Shown: positions 55,274 through 64,000 of the stretch, piece after piece | How positions within the stretch are numbered: the first letter of the stretch is position 1 | Layout: every line of letters begins with the position of its first letter | Assembly (NCBI GenBank): GCA_000827205.1 | Contig: KN832561.1 | Coordinates: 1,685,471-1,749,470, forward strand | Length of the DNA: 64,000 nt | Reading direction: 5' to 3' | Origin: Plicaturopsis crispa FD-325 SS-3 | Taxonomy: Eukaryota > Basidiomycota > Agaricomycetes > Amylocorticiales > Amylocorticiaceae | Made by a program: the position numbers and the translations under genes | Notes under the pieces: generated by a model | Told to the model about the DNA's origin: nothing | The model's database searches: none | Seen by the model: the letters and a program-made list of their open reading frames with translations, nothing else

Positions 55274-57771
55274 TTAGAACCATGTGCTTGGCTTCATGCC
55301 AATCTTATCCAACATTCCTCTGAAGCTTTGTGGAACAAACGCTCCCAGGGCGGTCGAGGACCGCAGCTTGACCGGGTCTCCAACGATAGTATATCTGGCA
55401 AAGTTGATCAGTACACACTGTGTCTTTGACGTACGTGAGCACCTACTCATATGCGATTGAACCGTCAATTACAACTTCTAGTTTCAAGACGGGTGCGTCT
55501 AGGTTTCGCGTGTCAATTTCAATGGTCGACCTGCATGAATGCGTCAGAATGTGCACAAATTCCCCTGGGCAACGGCTTACCACTTGTGATTGCCAGTGGG
55601 AAGGTATTTGAGCACTTGCTCCTGCGGAATTTCCTCGACGGTTTCCACGATTTCGGGCTCTTCGCTGCCCTCGACGACCTTCACCTCATAATGCGTTCTT
55701 CGGACGACGGTGGTGCTCTGCGCTTTGAGAGTGCGGATGAATGGGATGTAGAACATGCTCATCGGGCTCGTGGAGAACTCCCGGATAGCGTGCCCAGTCT
55801 CTTCGGGGCTGTTGAACTGGATATCCGCAAATTCGTGGCGGTCGCCGCTGAGGATGATAACATTCGTGACAGAATGCAATGCCTCCAAGAGCTGCGCCTT
55901 TTCATGGGCGTAAGCTACGGGGTAGGGTCAGTATTTGCCGCTAACCAAGAAGCATGAGCGCCCAACCTGGCCAAGCATCGACCTGCGCATCGTGACCCCA
56001 CAGATCGGTGAAAGGCACTGATGACACAATGAATTTGAACGAGGCCGTGGTATTCGCCTAGTAACAGATCAGCATTCGAAACGCAAGCTGGACCCCACGT
56101 GAAAGCCGACCTTCGCCAGCCAATTGTGCAGCGCAGCCAATTGCTTGTCGCCCAGCATGGTTCGCGCGCTTGGATCGTGGTCATCAGACACGCCCGAGCG
56201 GTAGCGCCGTGTGTCCAGAACGAAGAACGCGACGTCGCCGTAGCGGAAGTCGTAGTAGTACTGGCCGGCGTCGACAGAGTCGAAGTTGGCCTGGGCGTTG
56301 TATAGACGGAAGGGATCCGAAGCATTTGCGAAAGGCGGCGTTGAATCGTTTGCGAGGCCGGCGAAGTTGTTGATTATTTCGTGGTCATCGTACGTGTGGA
56401 AGACGGCTGTTACAGTATATCAGCCAACACCATTCAACAAGTTATCGATGAAGAGCTTACGGAGATGTTCGTACACCTTGCGGAAACTAGGACTCTGATA
56501 GTTCCGGCGATAAAGACGTCGGTAGGCCTCCTTGTCATCGCCGAAATAGATGGGTACGTCCGCATAGATGAAATCGCCCATGAATAGCAAAAATTCCGTT
56601 GAGGGTGCATCAATTAGCTCAGTAGAAGGCGTCGTTTCGTTGACGGGCGTGATGTTCGTGGTGATGTTCGTGTCAGTTTCAGATTCAAGTGGGTCAGGTT
56701 CAGGCTCTGATGTCGCTGAAGGCAAAGGTGGTGAGGCGGCTGGGATGCCTTGGGGCCAGAGGTACTGCGCAAGGAGGTCGAACCCCTTGATCGTACGCCC
56801 GTGCAGGGGCACATAGGGAAAATTGGGTGTAGAACACGAGGACGCTACAAAGCGGAAGTGCGATCCACTAGGCAGACGAGGGTCAGGGAAGGTGCGGAAA
56901 CGAATGGGGTCGGCTGGATAGGGCAGCTCCTCCTTCTCTGTCGACCACAATTTATCTGCAGTTTCAGAACATGTTTAGCGAGGACCACGAAATTTAAGGA
57001 AGGTAACATACATTCGTAGGGAGTGCTCGGCCAAAGGCCACTTAGCTTTGCGGTATTGACCCAGTCGTCCGACTCCAGGAGCGACAGCACAGGCCCTTCC
57101 TTCCAGCTGTCACTGTTTGCAACTTTCTGTTGGCGCCAGACGATGCGTACGTCATGTGTCGTCGCGTTTGTCTGCGGATACCGCACAACGATCTTGGCAG
57201 CGTCCGGATATACGGCACCGACGCGTGTAAATACGACGTCGGTCGCTGCATCGAAGAATGGGTAGGCTGTAAATTCGACGACCGCTAACAGGAGGAGCCC
57301 ATTGAGCGCAAAATTAGCGAAACGAATACGCGCATCCGGGCTGGGTAACGCGAGCAGAAGCTCGAGGAGCGGTTCGTGTGAGCGGGTGCTAGTAGGCTGT
57401 ATTTTCCCAGATGAGTGCTGTACAAGCAGGCACGTTAGGCTCAAAACAAGACATACAGTTTCAGGTTTGGCCGTCCTTGCCTCGTCCTCTTTGATATCTT
57501 TGGCAGAGCCCTCTTCTTTTATCTCGACTTTCTGAGCGTCGTCGCTCTTGGGTTGTTTCTGGAACGACGAAACGCCCAAGGAAACAAGGTAGGACGCAAA
57601 CAGCACGGGTGAAGCAGTCTTTGCATACGACGTCGGAATCTGAGGGGACGATGAATACGCGCTCTACCTGGTCGACGATACTGCTACTGGACTCACCACT
57701 CTCAGAAATATGAAGACGCATACACGGAAAAGAGAAGAGAACAAAGCTGGAACATACTGCAGAATCGCCAT
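55274..57771 (-). CDS. PhoD-like metallophosphatase/alkaline phosphatase, membrane-anchored
   Basis: Phosphatase of the PhoD family, likely binding Fe/Ca-type metals and acting on phosphoesters at or outside a membrane. The ATG at 57771 starts a hydrophobic N-terminus (MAILQYVPALFSSLFRVCVF) with more membrane-like stretches downstream (FASYLVSLGVSS; FALNGLLLLAVVEFTAYPFF). Catalytic motifs in order are FVASSCSTPNFPY, FLLFMGDFIYADVPIYFGDD, HTYDDHEIINNF, FFVLDTRRYRSG and VIILSGDRHEFADIQF. Two introns near the end (donor GTAAGC at about 55580; GTAGGT at about 55440) extend the protein past an apparent stop to WSTIEIDTRNLDAP, AYEYTIVGDPVKLRSS and MKPSTWF (stop 55274-55276). About 700 residues. A Ser/Pro/Asn-rich insert (SEPEPDPLESETDTNI) precedes the GDFIYAD motif. 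Confidence 0.86.
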
Positions 57772-58286
57772 GGCCGTCCAGTGGAAACCCCAGAGAACAG
57801 CGACAACCAGGAGCAAAAGGCGACGTCACTTTCGAGTCTCTATCCTTCCTCGTGTTCTCCACAGTTTCTCGACGTGATGCAAGCTTGCCTCGAACACTGC
57901 GGCCGTTGCACTACTGCTGCATGCCACTACTAGTGGCTACTGCGCGCACTCCTTCGCAAAGCTATGAAAGCTCTTATTCTTGCCCTAGGTTCTCGCTTGC
58001 CACGATTGAAAATTCCAGGCTCACATCAAGACCCGACGATGCACGCACTGCACCGCACATATGTACCGTGGACATACCGAATCCGACTGCACCGTCTGGA
58101 ATCTACACGGTAGCTCCCAATCCATAGATCCGTATTTTCCCACCGACGGTCTCTCGAGTCTCATGCATCGATGAGGAGCAGGATCGTTCGCGGGCACACG
58201 GCCCGTTTCGGAACCATCGATGGCTCAAATACTGGGGATCGTTCAAGCCCGAGGACCACCCTTGTCTTCACCCATATCCTGTACAT
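57772..58286. promoter_or_regulatory. Divergent promoter region, PhoD-like / GAL7-like
   Basis: 515 bp between two divergent start codons. No clear TATA box. Open frames here (e.g. 57852-58127) lack family features. Regulatory role inferred from position. Confidence 0.4.
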
Positions 58287-59617
58287 ATGGCCGCATTCGA
58301 CCCAACGACACATTCTCATAGGCGCTGTACGTTTCGCTTTGCGCGCCGTATCCGATGCACTCAACGTCTATTCAGATAATCCCCTTACCAACGAGCATGT
58401 TCTTGTCTCACCCCATCGCATGAAACGTCCGTGGCTTGGACAGACAGAGAAACCCCAGGCGGTTGATCTTCCCGAATACGATCCGGCATGCTACCTCTGT
58501 CCAGGGAACACCCGCTCCGGGGGCCAGAAAAATGACGCCTACGAACACACCATGCTATTCGAGAACGATTTCGCGGCGATATTGCCACCCCCCGGACCGC
58601 TCCCACCGCCCGCTCCTCATCCACTACTCGCCACCGAGCCCGTTCAAGGCGGCTGCGACGTCCTCATCTTCCACCCTCGACATGATCTTACCCTTGCGCG
58701 GCTTCCGCTGCCCGCTATCGAACGCATCATCGAGGAATGGATTAGCGTTTATTTGAAGAGGAGTAGCGAAGAAATCGTGAAATATGTGCAGATATTCGAG
58801 GTAAGCATACTAGGCTATCTTGACTCCGCGCTCGCGGACCGACCATGTTTCAGAACAAAGGCTCAATCATGGGCTGCTCGAACCCCCACCCGCACGGCCA
58901 AGTTTGGTCCCTTTCCGCCATACCGACGATACCCGCTACGGAGCTTGCATCTCTCAAGCGCTACTCTGATACCGATGTTTCACCGTCGTCCGCACCTAGA
59001 GGTCCACTGGGCAAGCCGTGTATGCTGTGCGAATATGTGCATTTCGAGCTGAGCGTCCCGGAGAGCGAGGGGCGTATTGTCGTCAAGAACGCGCACTGGG
59101 TCGCTCTCGTTCCGTGGTGGGCTACGTGGCCTTTTGAGATCCTACGTATGTCCTTCGTCATACCCCAAGTGTCCCTTACCGATGTTCCTTTTAGTTCTCC
59201 CACACGGAAGACACATCCCATCCATTGACAGGCTCACTGCCGATGAGAAGGCGTCGTTTGCTGACATCCTTGCGAAAGTCACAAAGCGCTACGACAATCT
59301 TTTCTCATGCTCATTTGCATACTCTATGGGTGTCCACCAACGTCCGCTCCATTCAGATGAGCCAGACGAGGACGACGTAGCCCATTTGCACCTGCATTTC
59401 AGCCCTCCCCTACTGCGTAGCGCGAGTGTCAGGAAGTTCCTTGTTGGGTAAGCCTGATCGCCGGGCATCTTCGTTGTGATGTTCACGGACATTTTGCAGG
59501 TTCGAACTAATGGCGGAAGCCCAGCGGGACTTGACTGCCGAGCAGGCTGCGCTGAGACTCAGGGCTTGTTCCGAGGTTCATTACCTCGACGTCACTGACG
59601 GATCGGGGACTGAATGA
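58287..59617 (+). CDS. Galactose-1-phosphate uridylyltransferase (GALT/Gal7)
   Basis: Converts galactose-1-phosphate and UDP-glucose to glucose-1-phosphate and UDP-galactose in the Leloir pathway. I start at the ATG at 58287: MAAFDPTTHSHRR joined by a GTACGT...TTCAG intron to YNPLTNEHVLVSPHRMKRPW, as in other GALT proteins. Motifs include GQTEKP, CYLCPGNTRSGGQKNDAYEH, VQIFE/NKGSIMGCSNPHPHGQ (active-site His-Pro-His), CMLCEYVHFELS, WVALVPWWATWPFEIL and MGVHQRPLH...HLHLHFSPPLLRS. It ends SEVHYLDVTDGSGTE (stop 59615-59617). About 375 residues, five exons. The other Leloir genes are not in this window, so there is no GAL cluster here. Confidence 0.94.
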
Positions 59618-59797
59618 GTATTAGAAGTATGTATTGTATATGTATCTACAGCCGTGTACTTTTCCAAAGGCCTTGAGTTACTCCGATCATCGATGTTTTC
59701 GACGTCACTCCTGTTTAGCATGTGGCGTTTGCCCACTGCGCCCGCTAGAAACCTGACGTGCTCCTTGTTTCGCACCACCAGGAGCATATCTTCAAAC

Positions 59798-60841
59798 ATG
59801 GCGGATCCCAAAATTCTCTCTACGCAGGAGCTGCCGACGTCGGAGGCCAAGTGAGCGCAGAAGTCTACATGCGTGCGATCGTGGTCTAATACCATACACT
59901 TTCCCTCGCAGATGGATCACTCTGAAAAAGATCAACTGGCAAGATCCGAACGGCAAAGAGCGCGTATGGGAGGTCGCAGAGCGCAAAACACGGGGATCTT
60001 CAGGGATTGACGGTGCGTATCGTCGTACTCGTTTTCCGACTGTCTCAGTGTTGATCAATGGTTGTGCGAATGCATAGCTGTGGCCGTGCTTGCTCTCATA
60101 CGCTCGAAAACCAACGCATTCCCACTCTCTACGGTCGTCATCGAACAATTCAGGCCGCCAATTGGCAAGCACATTATCGGTGCGCCTGCTCCTATTCAGA
60201 TTGCACGTCCTGCTTAAGGCTACCGGTCATGGCATAGAGCTTCCTGCCGGTAAGATTACTACCACTGCATATCCTTGTACTCAAGGACTAAACACCGAGG
60301 CCAGGCTTAATTGATGAGGGCGAAACACCCGAGCAGGCCGCAATTCGCGAGCTTGAGGAAGAGACAGGCTATAAGGCCGATCTAGTGGTTGAATCAACCC
60401 CACTACAGGTGTCAGACCCTGGTAAGCACACATACTTACCTTCTCAAATGTGCTGCGACTGGTTTTTGATTGTATATATTGTCATAGGAATGACTAATGC
60501 CAACATGAAACTTGTGGTGTTGAGTGTTACACTATTGGACAAGATGGAAAAACCAAAGGCAAAACTTGAAGAAGGTGAATTTATAGTCACCAGAGTGGTT
60601 GAGCTAAACAAGTTGAATGAGGAGTTAAATGGTATGCTTTTGAAAACTCATTTGGTTACATGTGCCTGACAACCAGTAAATCCAGCATATGCTTGTAAGG
60701 TTAGTAGCCCCTGGTAACTGCTAAACTCACACTATTTTATTGAAAATGTTCACCTAGGGATATGTTCTTGATGCCAGGCTGTCACATTTTGCAATTGGGT
60801 ATGAAATGGCAAACAGAATATCTGGTGGAGAATTCACATAG
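59798..60841 (+). CDS. Nudix hydrolase, NUDT5/YSA1-type ADP-sugar pyrophosphatase
   Basis: Probably hydrolyses ADP-ribose and related ADP-sugars to AMP plus the sugar phosphate. The ATG at 59798 gives MADPKILSTQELPTSEAKWI and KKINWQDPNGKERVWEVAER. Later exons give VAVLALIRSKTNAFPLSTVV, IEQFRPPIGKHIIELPAGLI, the Nudix box (ETPEQAAIRELEEETGY) and NMKLVVLSVTLLDKMEKPKA, ending VLDARLSHFAIGYEMANRIS and the stop at 60839-60841. The catalytic REx2EExG core is intact (R-E-L-E-E-E-T-G). About 220 residues. The 5' exons are GC- and CpG-rich, but from about 60450 on the exons are AT-richer with no CpG, although the frame stays open. Confidence 0.88.
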
Positions 60842-61446
60842 CTATTGGCAATGATTGTAGTCCTTGGTATTTGTTGGTCCCACTACCACAAGATAAGCCT
60901 CATTCATCTTCAATTACACCACATGGCTTTTTAAATGCCGCACCTACAATGGTTGGTGCAAAGTGTTATATTAGGTGTTTGGATAGGACATAATACATGA
61001 TTCTGAAAACAAAACCAGAAAGTGTTCAAGAAATATACTTATGACAGTGCATGAGAGGTCACTGAGGTTGTGGTAAGGCATACAAACACTCAGGTATGGG
61101 ATTGGGACAAACCACAAAGTGGATATGAAGGCCCTTATAAGACAAAAATACTGCTCAGGTATCGAGAACATTTGTTGTTCTGCCAAGGGTACAGTAATCT
61201 CCGAGAATCTGCAAGAATCCAACCTTCATAGTAGTTAGATCTTCCTTTAACAACCGAGATACCTGTGGTACCACATTCAATGTTCACCTTTGCCCCCCAA
61301 TATATGTTGGTAGGGATGTCATTCGGGTACATCCCCTAGTGTTGCCGCTGATTTGATTTGAGATGACCTTGAGGTGAAGGTGGCTGTGCATCTCAAGCAA
61401 CTCAAGGTGAAACCAAATTGAGTTGCCTCAAGGTGAACTTCCAAAT
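60440..61446. other. CpG-depleted tract reaching into the Nudix gene
   Basis: Direct counting shows no CG dinucleotide at all in 60481-60900 and only a handful (about eight) from 60440 to 61440. The single 60 bp line 60301-60360 just upstream has six. TG and CA dinucleotides are correspondingly common. CpG returns at about 61447. Beyond the Nudix stop (60842-61628) I see no gene; short open frames on the minus strand around 61135-61332 show no family features. Confidence 0.8.
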
Positions 61447-61450
61447 GCGG
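61338..61450. repeat. Subterminal-type repeats near a possible transposon end
   Basis: Several copies of CTCAAGGTGA or its variants (61362-61375, 61401-61410, 61428-61438) and of TTGATTTGAG lie in both orientations after TAGTGTTGCCGCTG at 61338. Such arrays mark the ends of hAT elements. No matching inverted end was found downstream in the window, so the element, if real, is truncated or extends beyond position 64000. Confidence 0.4.
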
Positions 61451-61626
61451 AAGACCCTAACCCGACACTTAGCGCGCGCGACCGGCGTAGAGGTTTGGGT
61501 TACACTTCAAAACTTCGCATAGCACCGCATGTTCAATGTAAGCAGACTTGCAATGACACTTGGATAGATAGAAAAACAGCAGTGCAAAGTGAATAAAACA
61601 AATGCAAGGCAAGCAACAACACAAAA

Positions 61627-63110
61627 CTAAGACAGCAGGGTGGTACGACTACTCTCTACTAAGGAGGCCAGCTTGTCTACCCTCCCGCTTGACAAAAGGT
61701 CGTCAATTTTAAGTGACATCGGAAGGTCCTCATCTATATCCAACTCCTTGACATACCAGTTGTTCGAGAAGTCAAGGCTGCAGGGCTTCTCGGGGTCATG
61801 CCGGTACACGTACTTCGGCTTTATTGGCAGGGTGGTCTTGCAATGAGTTGCCAGTATCCGAGGGAGAGCCTGATGTGCGGCTGTCCACGCTCAATGCGGA
61901 GATTGATTGTTTGAGGGTACGAAGTCGCGCGAGGCCGGACATCTGGGCAAAATTTGCACCACGAGAGGAAGGCCCGCCAACACCTACTGCTATGGTGCCG
62001 CGGCTTCGAGTCGGTTGACTCGAGCTATCATTACGCGGTTTTTGACCGGCGTGTTCCCTCCTCTGACGTTTGACCCTCTGATACTCGAGCATCTAAGAGT
62101 ACTTCGGATCAGGATCCAGCATTTGGCAGTAGCGGCATCCTCGGAAGACCAGTTCTCCTCGATCCACGAGAATTTCATGGTGGGGTTGATAACTAGCAGA
62201 AAGAGCTCAGCTTACTATCAAGTAAAAGTTCACGAGTCATAGAATAGAACTTACTCATCGCGAGGGAATACATCTTGGTTCGTCGAGAGAGATTGAGATA
62301 CTCTTCCAGCTTCTGGACACAACCTGAGATGGCGTGAGACAGCTTCGGGAGCTTGTGAACCTTGAGCGCATTCAGAACAGTGATAAGCTTCTCATAGAGA
62401 GGAAGCACAATTGTGAGTGTCGGGGTTTTCTCGGCGGAGACAATCTCCTGAACGCAGTGTGGGATTTGTAGGAATGTAAGGATATCTGCAAGAACCTGCA
62501 GTTCCTTTTCCTCGAGGGCGTGTGTATCAACGTCTGTATGGTCGTGGAGATAGCGCTCGATTGCCTAGTATGATTTGAGGTGAGTCTACAGTACTTGAAG
62601 CATATACTCGGCAATTCACTTGGTGGAGCTCAAGATAACGGTCAATCATGAGAAAAATTGATGACCAGCGAGTATCAACGTCTTGCAGGAGCTTCACATC
62701 ACGGAGCTGCAGCGGCTCGTCCTCGGTTTTGGCATCTTGTCCCCATGCCGCGTCCTTGTTACCTTGCTTGATAGTCTCCGAAAGTCCTTCACGTCGATGG
62801 CTAGACACACACATCGTTGTCACTACGCCCCGTGTCTTGCAAACGACATCTTTTTGTAGGGCTTCAAGGTATTCAAGGTCATCCTGCAGCGCGCGCAAGA
62901 TCTCCGAAGTGTCCGGAGTTGAGTTGTCGTCGTCAAATGGGCTTGATTCATCGGGAACTGCAGTAACACATTTGAGGCCTGTCTTGACAGCTATATTGAC
63001 GACATGGGGAAAGCAACTAGAAAGAAAGTGGTCAGAGAAAAAGCAGACAGCATCCGAGAATGTGTTGGGCTGTACCAGATGCGATTTCCAACTGCGTCAA
63101 AATTTATCTT
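61627..63110 (-). pseudogene. Decayed or incomplete hAT-family transposase
   Basis: The minus strand carries a recognizable hAT transposase middle part. It reads FDAVGNRI near 63090, CFPHVVNIAVKTGLKCVTAV (about 62960-63020) and LRALQDDLEYLEALQKDV, then the family motif LLQDVDTRWSSIFLMIDRYL (about 62640-62700). Next are ERYLHDHTDVDTHALEEKEL, LPLYEKLITVLNALKVHKLP, and, after an intron (about 62190-62256), INPTMKFSWIEENWSSEDAA. The expected C-terminal dimerization domain is not seen. Instead the frame passes through a Ser/Arg-rich stretch and ends in DEDLPMSLKIDDLLSSGRVD (stop 61629). The N-terminal BED zinc finger is also absent. It is probably an inactive or partial copy, and could belong to an element that continues past 64000. 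Confidence 0.65.
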
Positions 63111-63590
63111 GAGCTTCATCAGGAAAATCACTTTTGCTATATAGAAGACTGATTTTCTGATGTGAAATTATAGATAAGATGTAACTATCATAGCTACTAT
63201 AGCTGTAACAGATTTTCTAAGTCAAGTCATTGAACGCTCTGAATTTGAATCATGATTTCATGGTTTCTATCATAGCTGTAATAGCTGTAATCACAAGTTA
63301 TAGTCCATAAGCTAAAAAATTAGAATTACCACGCAAGAGAATTATTACACTATTAAAATGGACTACTTAGATGTGCTATGTGCGCCTGCACTATACAGGT
63401 AGTGTGTAAGAACCGGGCCACTTGCAATGAGCCCAGAACCACTGAGCCAAAAGGCCACAATATCAGGTTACTGATATTAGTTTGCGAGCACTATATATGT
63501 TGATCGCACAGTTCAATCCCCTTTAACCAGTAGAATGGTCGGTCATGACATAGTGGTCCGGTAGATGAATGCAGGGAGCAAGGCATGTCG
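63111..63590. other. AT-rich gene-free DNA
   Basis: Strongly AT-rich compared with the rest of the window, with repeated TAGCTGTAA words at 63201-63300 (at least three copies) and no coding sequence. Likely transposon-derived or eroded intergenic DNA. Confidence 0.5.
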
Positions 63591-63599
63591 TCGTCTAGT

Positions 63600-63991
63600 G
63601 TGCGCGCGCAAGACAGCGCACCCGTGGTGGTTTGCTGAGGGTGGAGGAAAGCGGTTGCGATGGGTGGAGGGACGGGCGTGGGTGTATTTTTGCAGGAGCG
63701 GGCGGCGGCAGTGGGTGAAGTGACGACGACGAGACGCCAGCTGGCGTCTCGTTTCGTCGTTGCCATCTCGCATGCAAGGGCTTGGAGCACGCATGAGACG
63801 GCGGGCCCGTGGTGGGGGCTGAGTGTGGAGGAAGGCGGCGGCAGGCAAAGCAACGACGACGAGACGCCGGCTGGCGTCTCGTCTCGTCGTCGCCGTCTCG
63901 CGTGCAGAGATGGCTGGCCGTGTTAGAGTGCTGAGGGTGTGGTGGTGGTGGCTGGAGAGGCGGCGGCGGCGGGGGGGGGGGGGGGGCGCGC
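63600..63991. repeat. GC-rich minisatellite with palindromic cores and a G run
   Basis: Related units of about 130 bp occur in tandem. The first contains a perfect 20 bp palindrome, GAGACGCCAGCTGGCGTCTC at 63731-63750. The next has the same core with one change at 63861-63880, exactly 130 bp later. Both are flanked by ACGACGAC and TCGTCGT, which lengthens the potential hairpin. Segments beginning CCCGTGGTGG recur at about 63618 and 63807. The array is followed by (GGC)n and a run of about 17 G at 63970. Open frames across it are compositional. Confidence 0.75.
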
Positions 63992-64000
63992 ACGGGACAG

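Overview
The window is nuclear DNA from a filamentous basidiomycete, most likely a wood- or litter-inhabiting Agaricomycete. The evidence is compact GC-rich genes broken by many 45-75 nt GT-AG introns, gaps of only 90-500 bp between genes on either strand, and a strictly eukaryotic gene set. I saw no rRNA, tRNA or CRISPR, and no obvious secondary-metabolite or effector cluster. All multi-exon models were spliced by eye, so the gene limits are firmer than each exon edge.

Layout: 1-478 is the 3' end of a ZFAND1/Cuz1-type AN1 zinc-finger gene. It converges on a class V myosin (673-6323, minus). A BRE4-like multispanning membrane protein follows (7024-10566, plus). Positions 10747-13168 hold a 2.4 kb non-coding repeat, and then 3 kb of gene-poor DNA leads to a Zn2Cys6 regulator (16150-18954). 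Next come NUP37-like (minus), a 95-residue one-TM protein, UMP-CMP kinase, a diacylglycerol-kinase-like lipid kinase (minus), a NIT2-type omega-amidase, a farnesylatable class A DnaJ, a UPF0538 protein (minus), a PA14-containing GH3 beta-glucosidase and a 3-ketoacyl-CoA reductase (minus).

At 33080-37416 a second, inverted copy of the 2.4 kb repeat is split by a 1.9 kb transposon. The right part is dense in housekeeping genes: CDC5L/Cef1, a one-TM fungal protein, MIC19, DHX35, YJU2, a Mis14/NSL1-like kinetochore protein, GAR1, PEX6, a PhoD-like phosphatase, GAL7-type uridylyltransferase and a NUDT5/YSA1-type Nudix hydrolase. Three spliceosome genes (CDC5L, DHX35, YJU2) lie within 11 kb. A 930 bp hAT-like MITE sits in the shared promoter of two of them. 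The right edge (60.4-64 kb) is repeat-rich: a CpG-depleted tract running into the Nudix gene, a decayed hAT transposase, AT-rich DNA and a palindromic minisatellite.

What stands out is the mobile DNA rather than an unknown protein machine: an inverted 2.4 kb repeat pair bracketing 20 kb of genes, a transposon insertion whose empty site survives in the other copy, the MITE in the spliceosomal promoter, and the abrupt loss of CpG in the end of a working gene.
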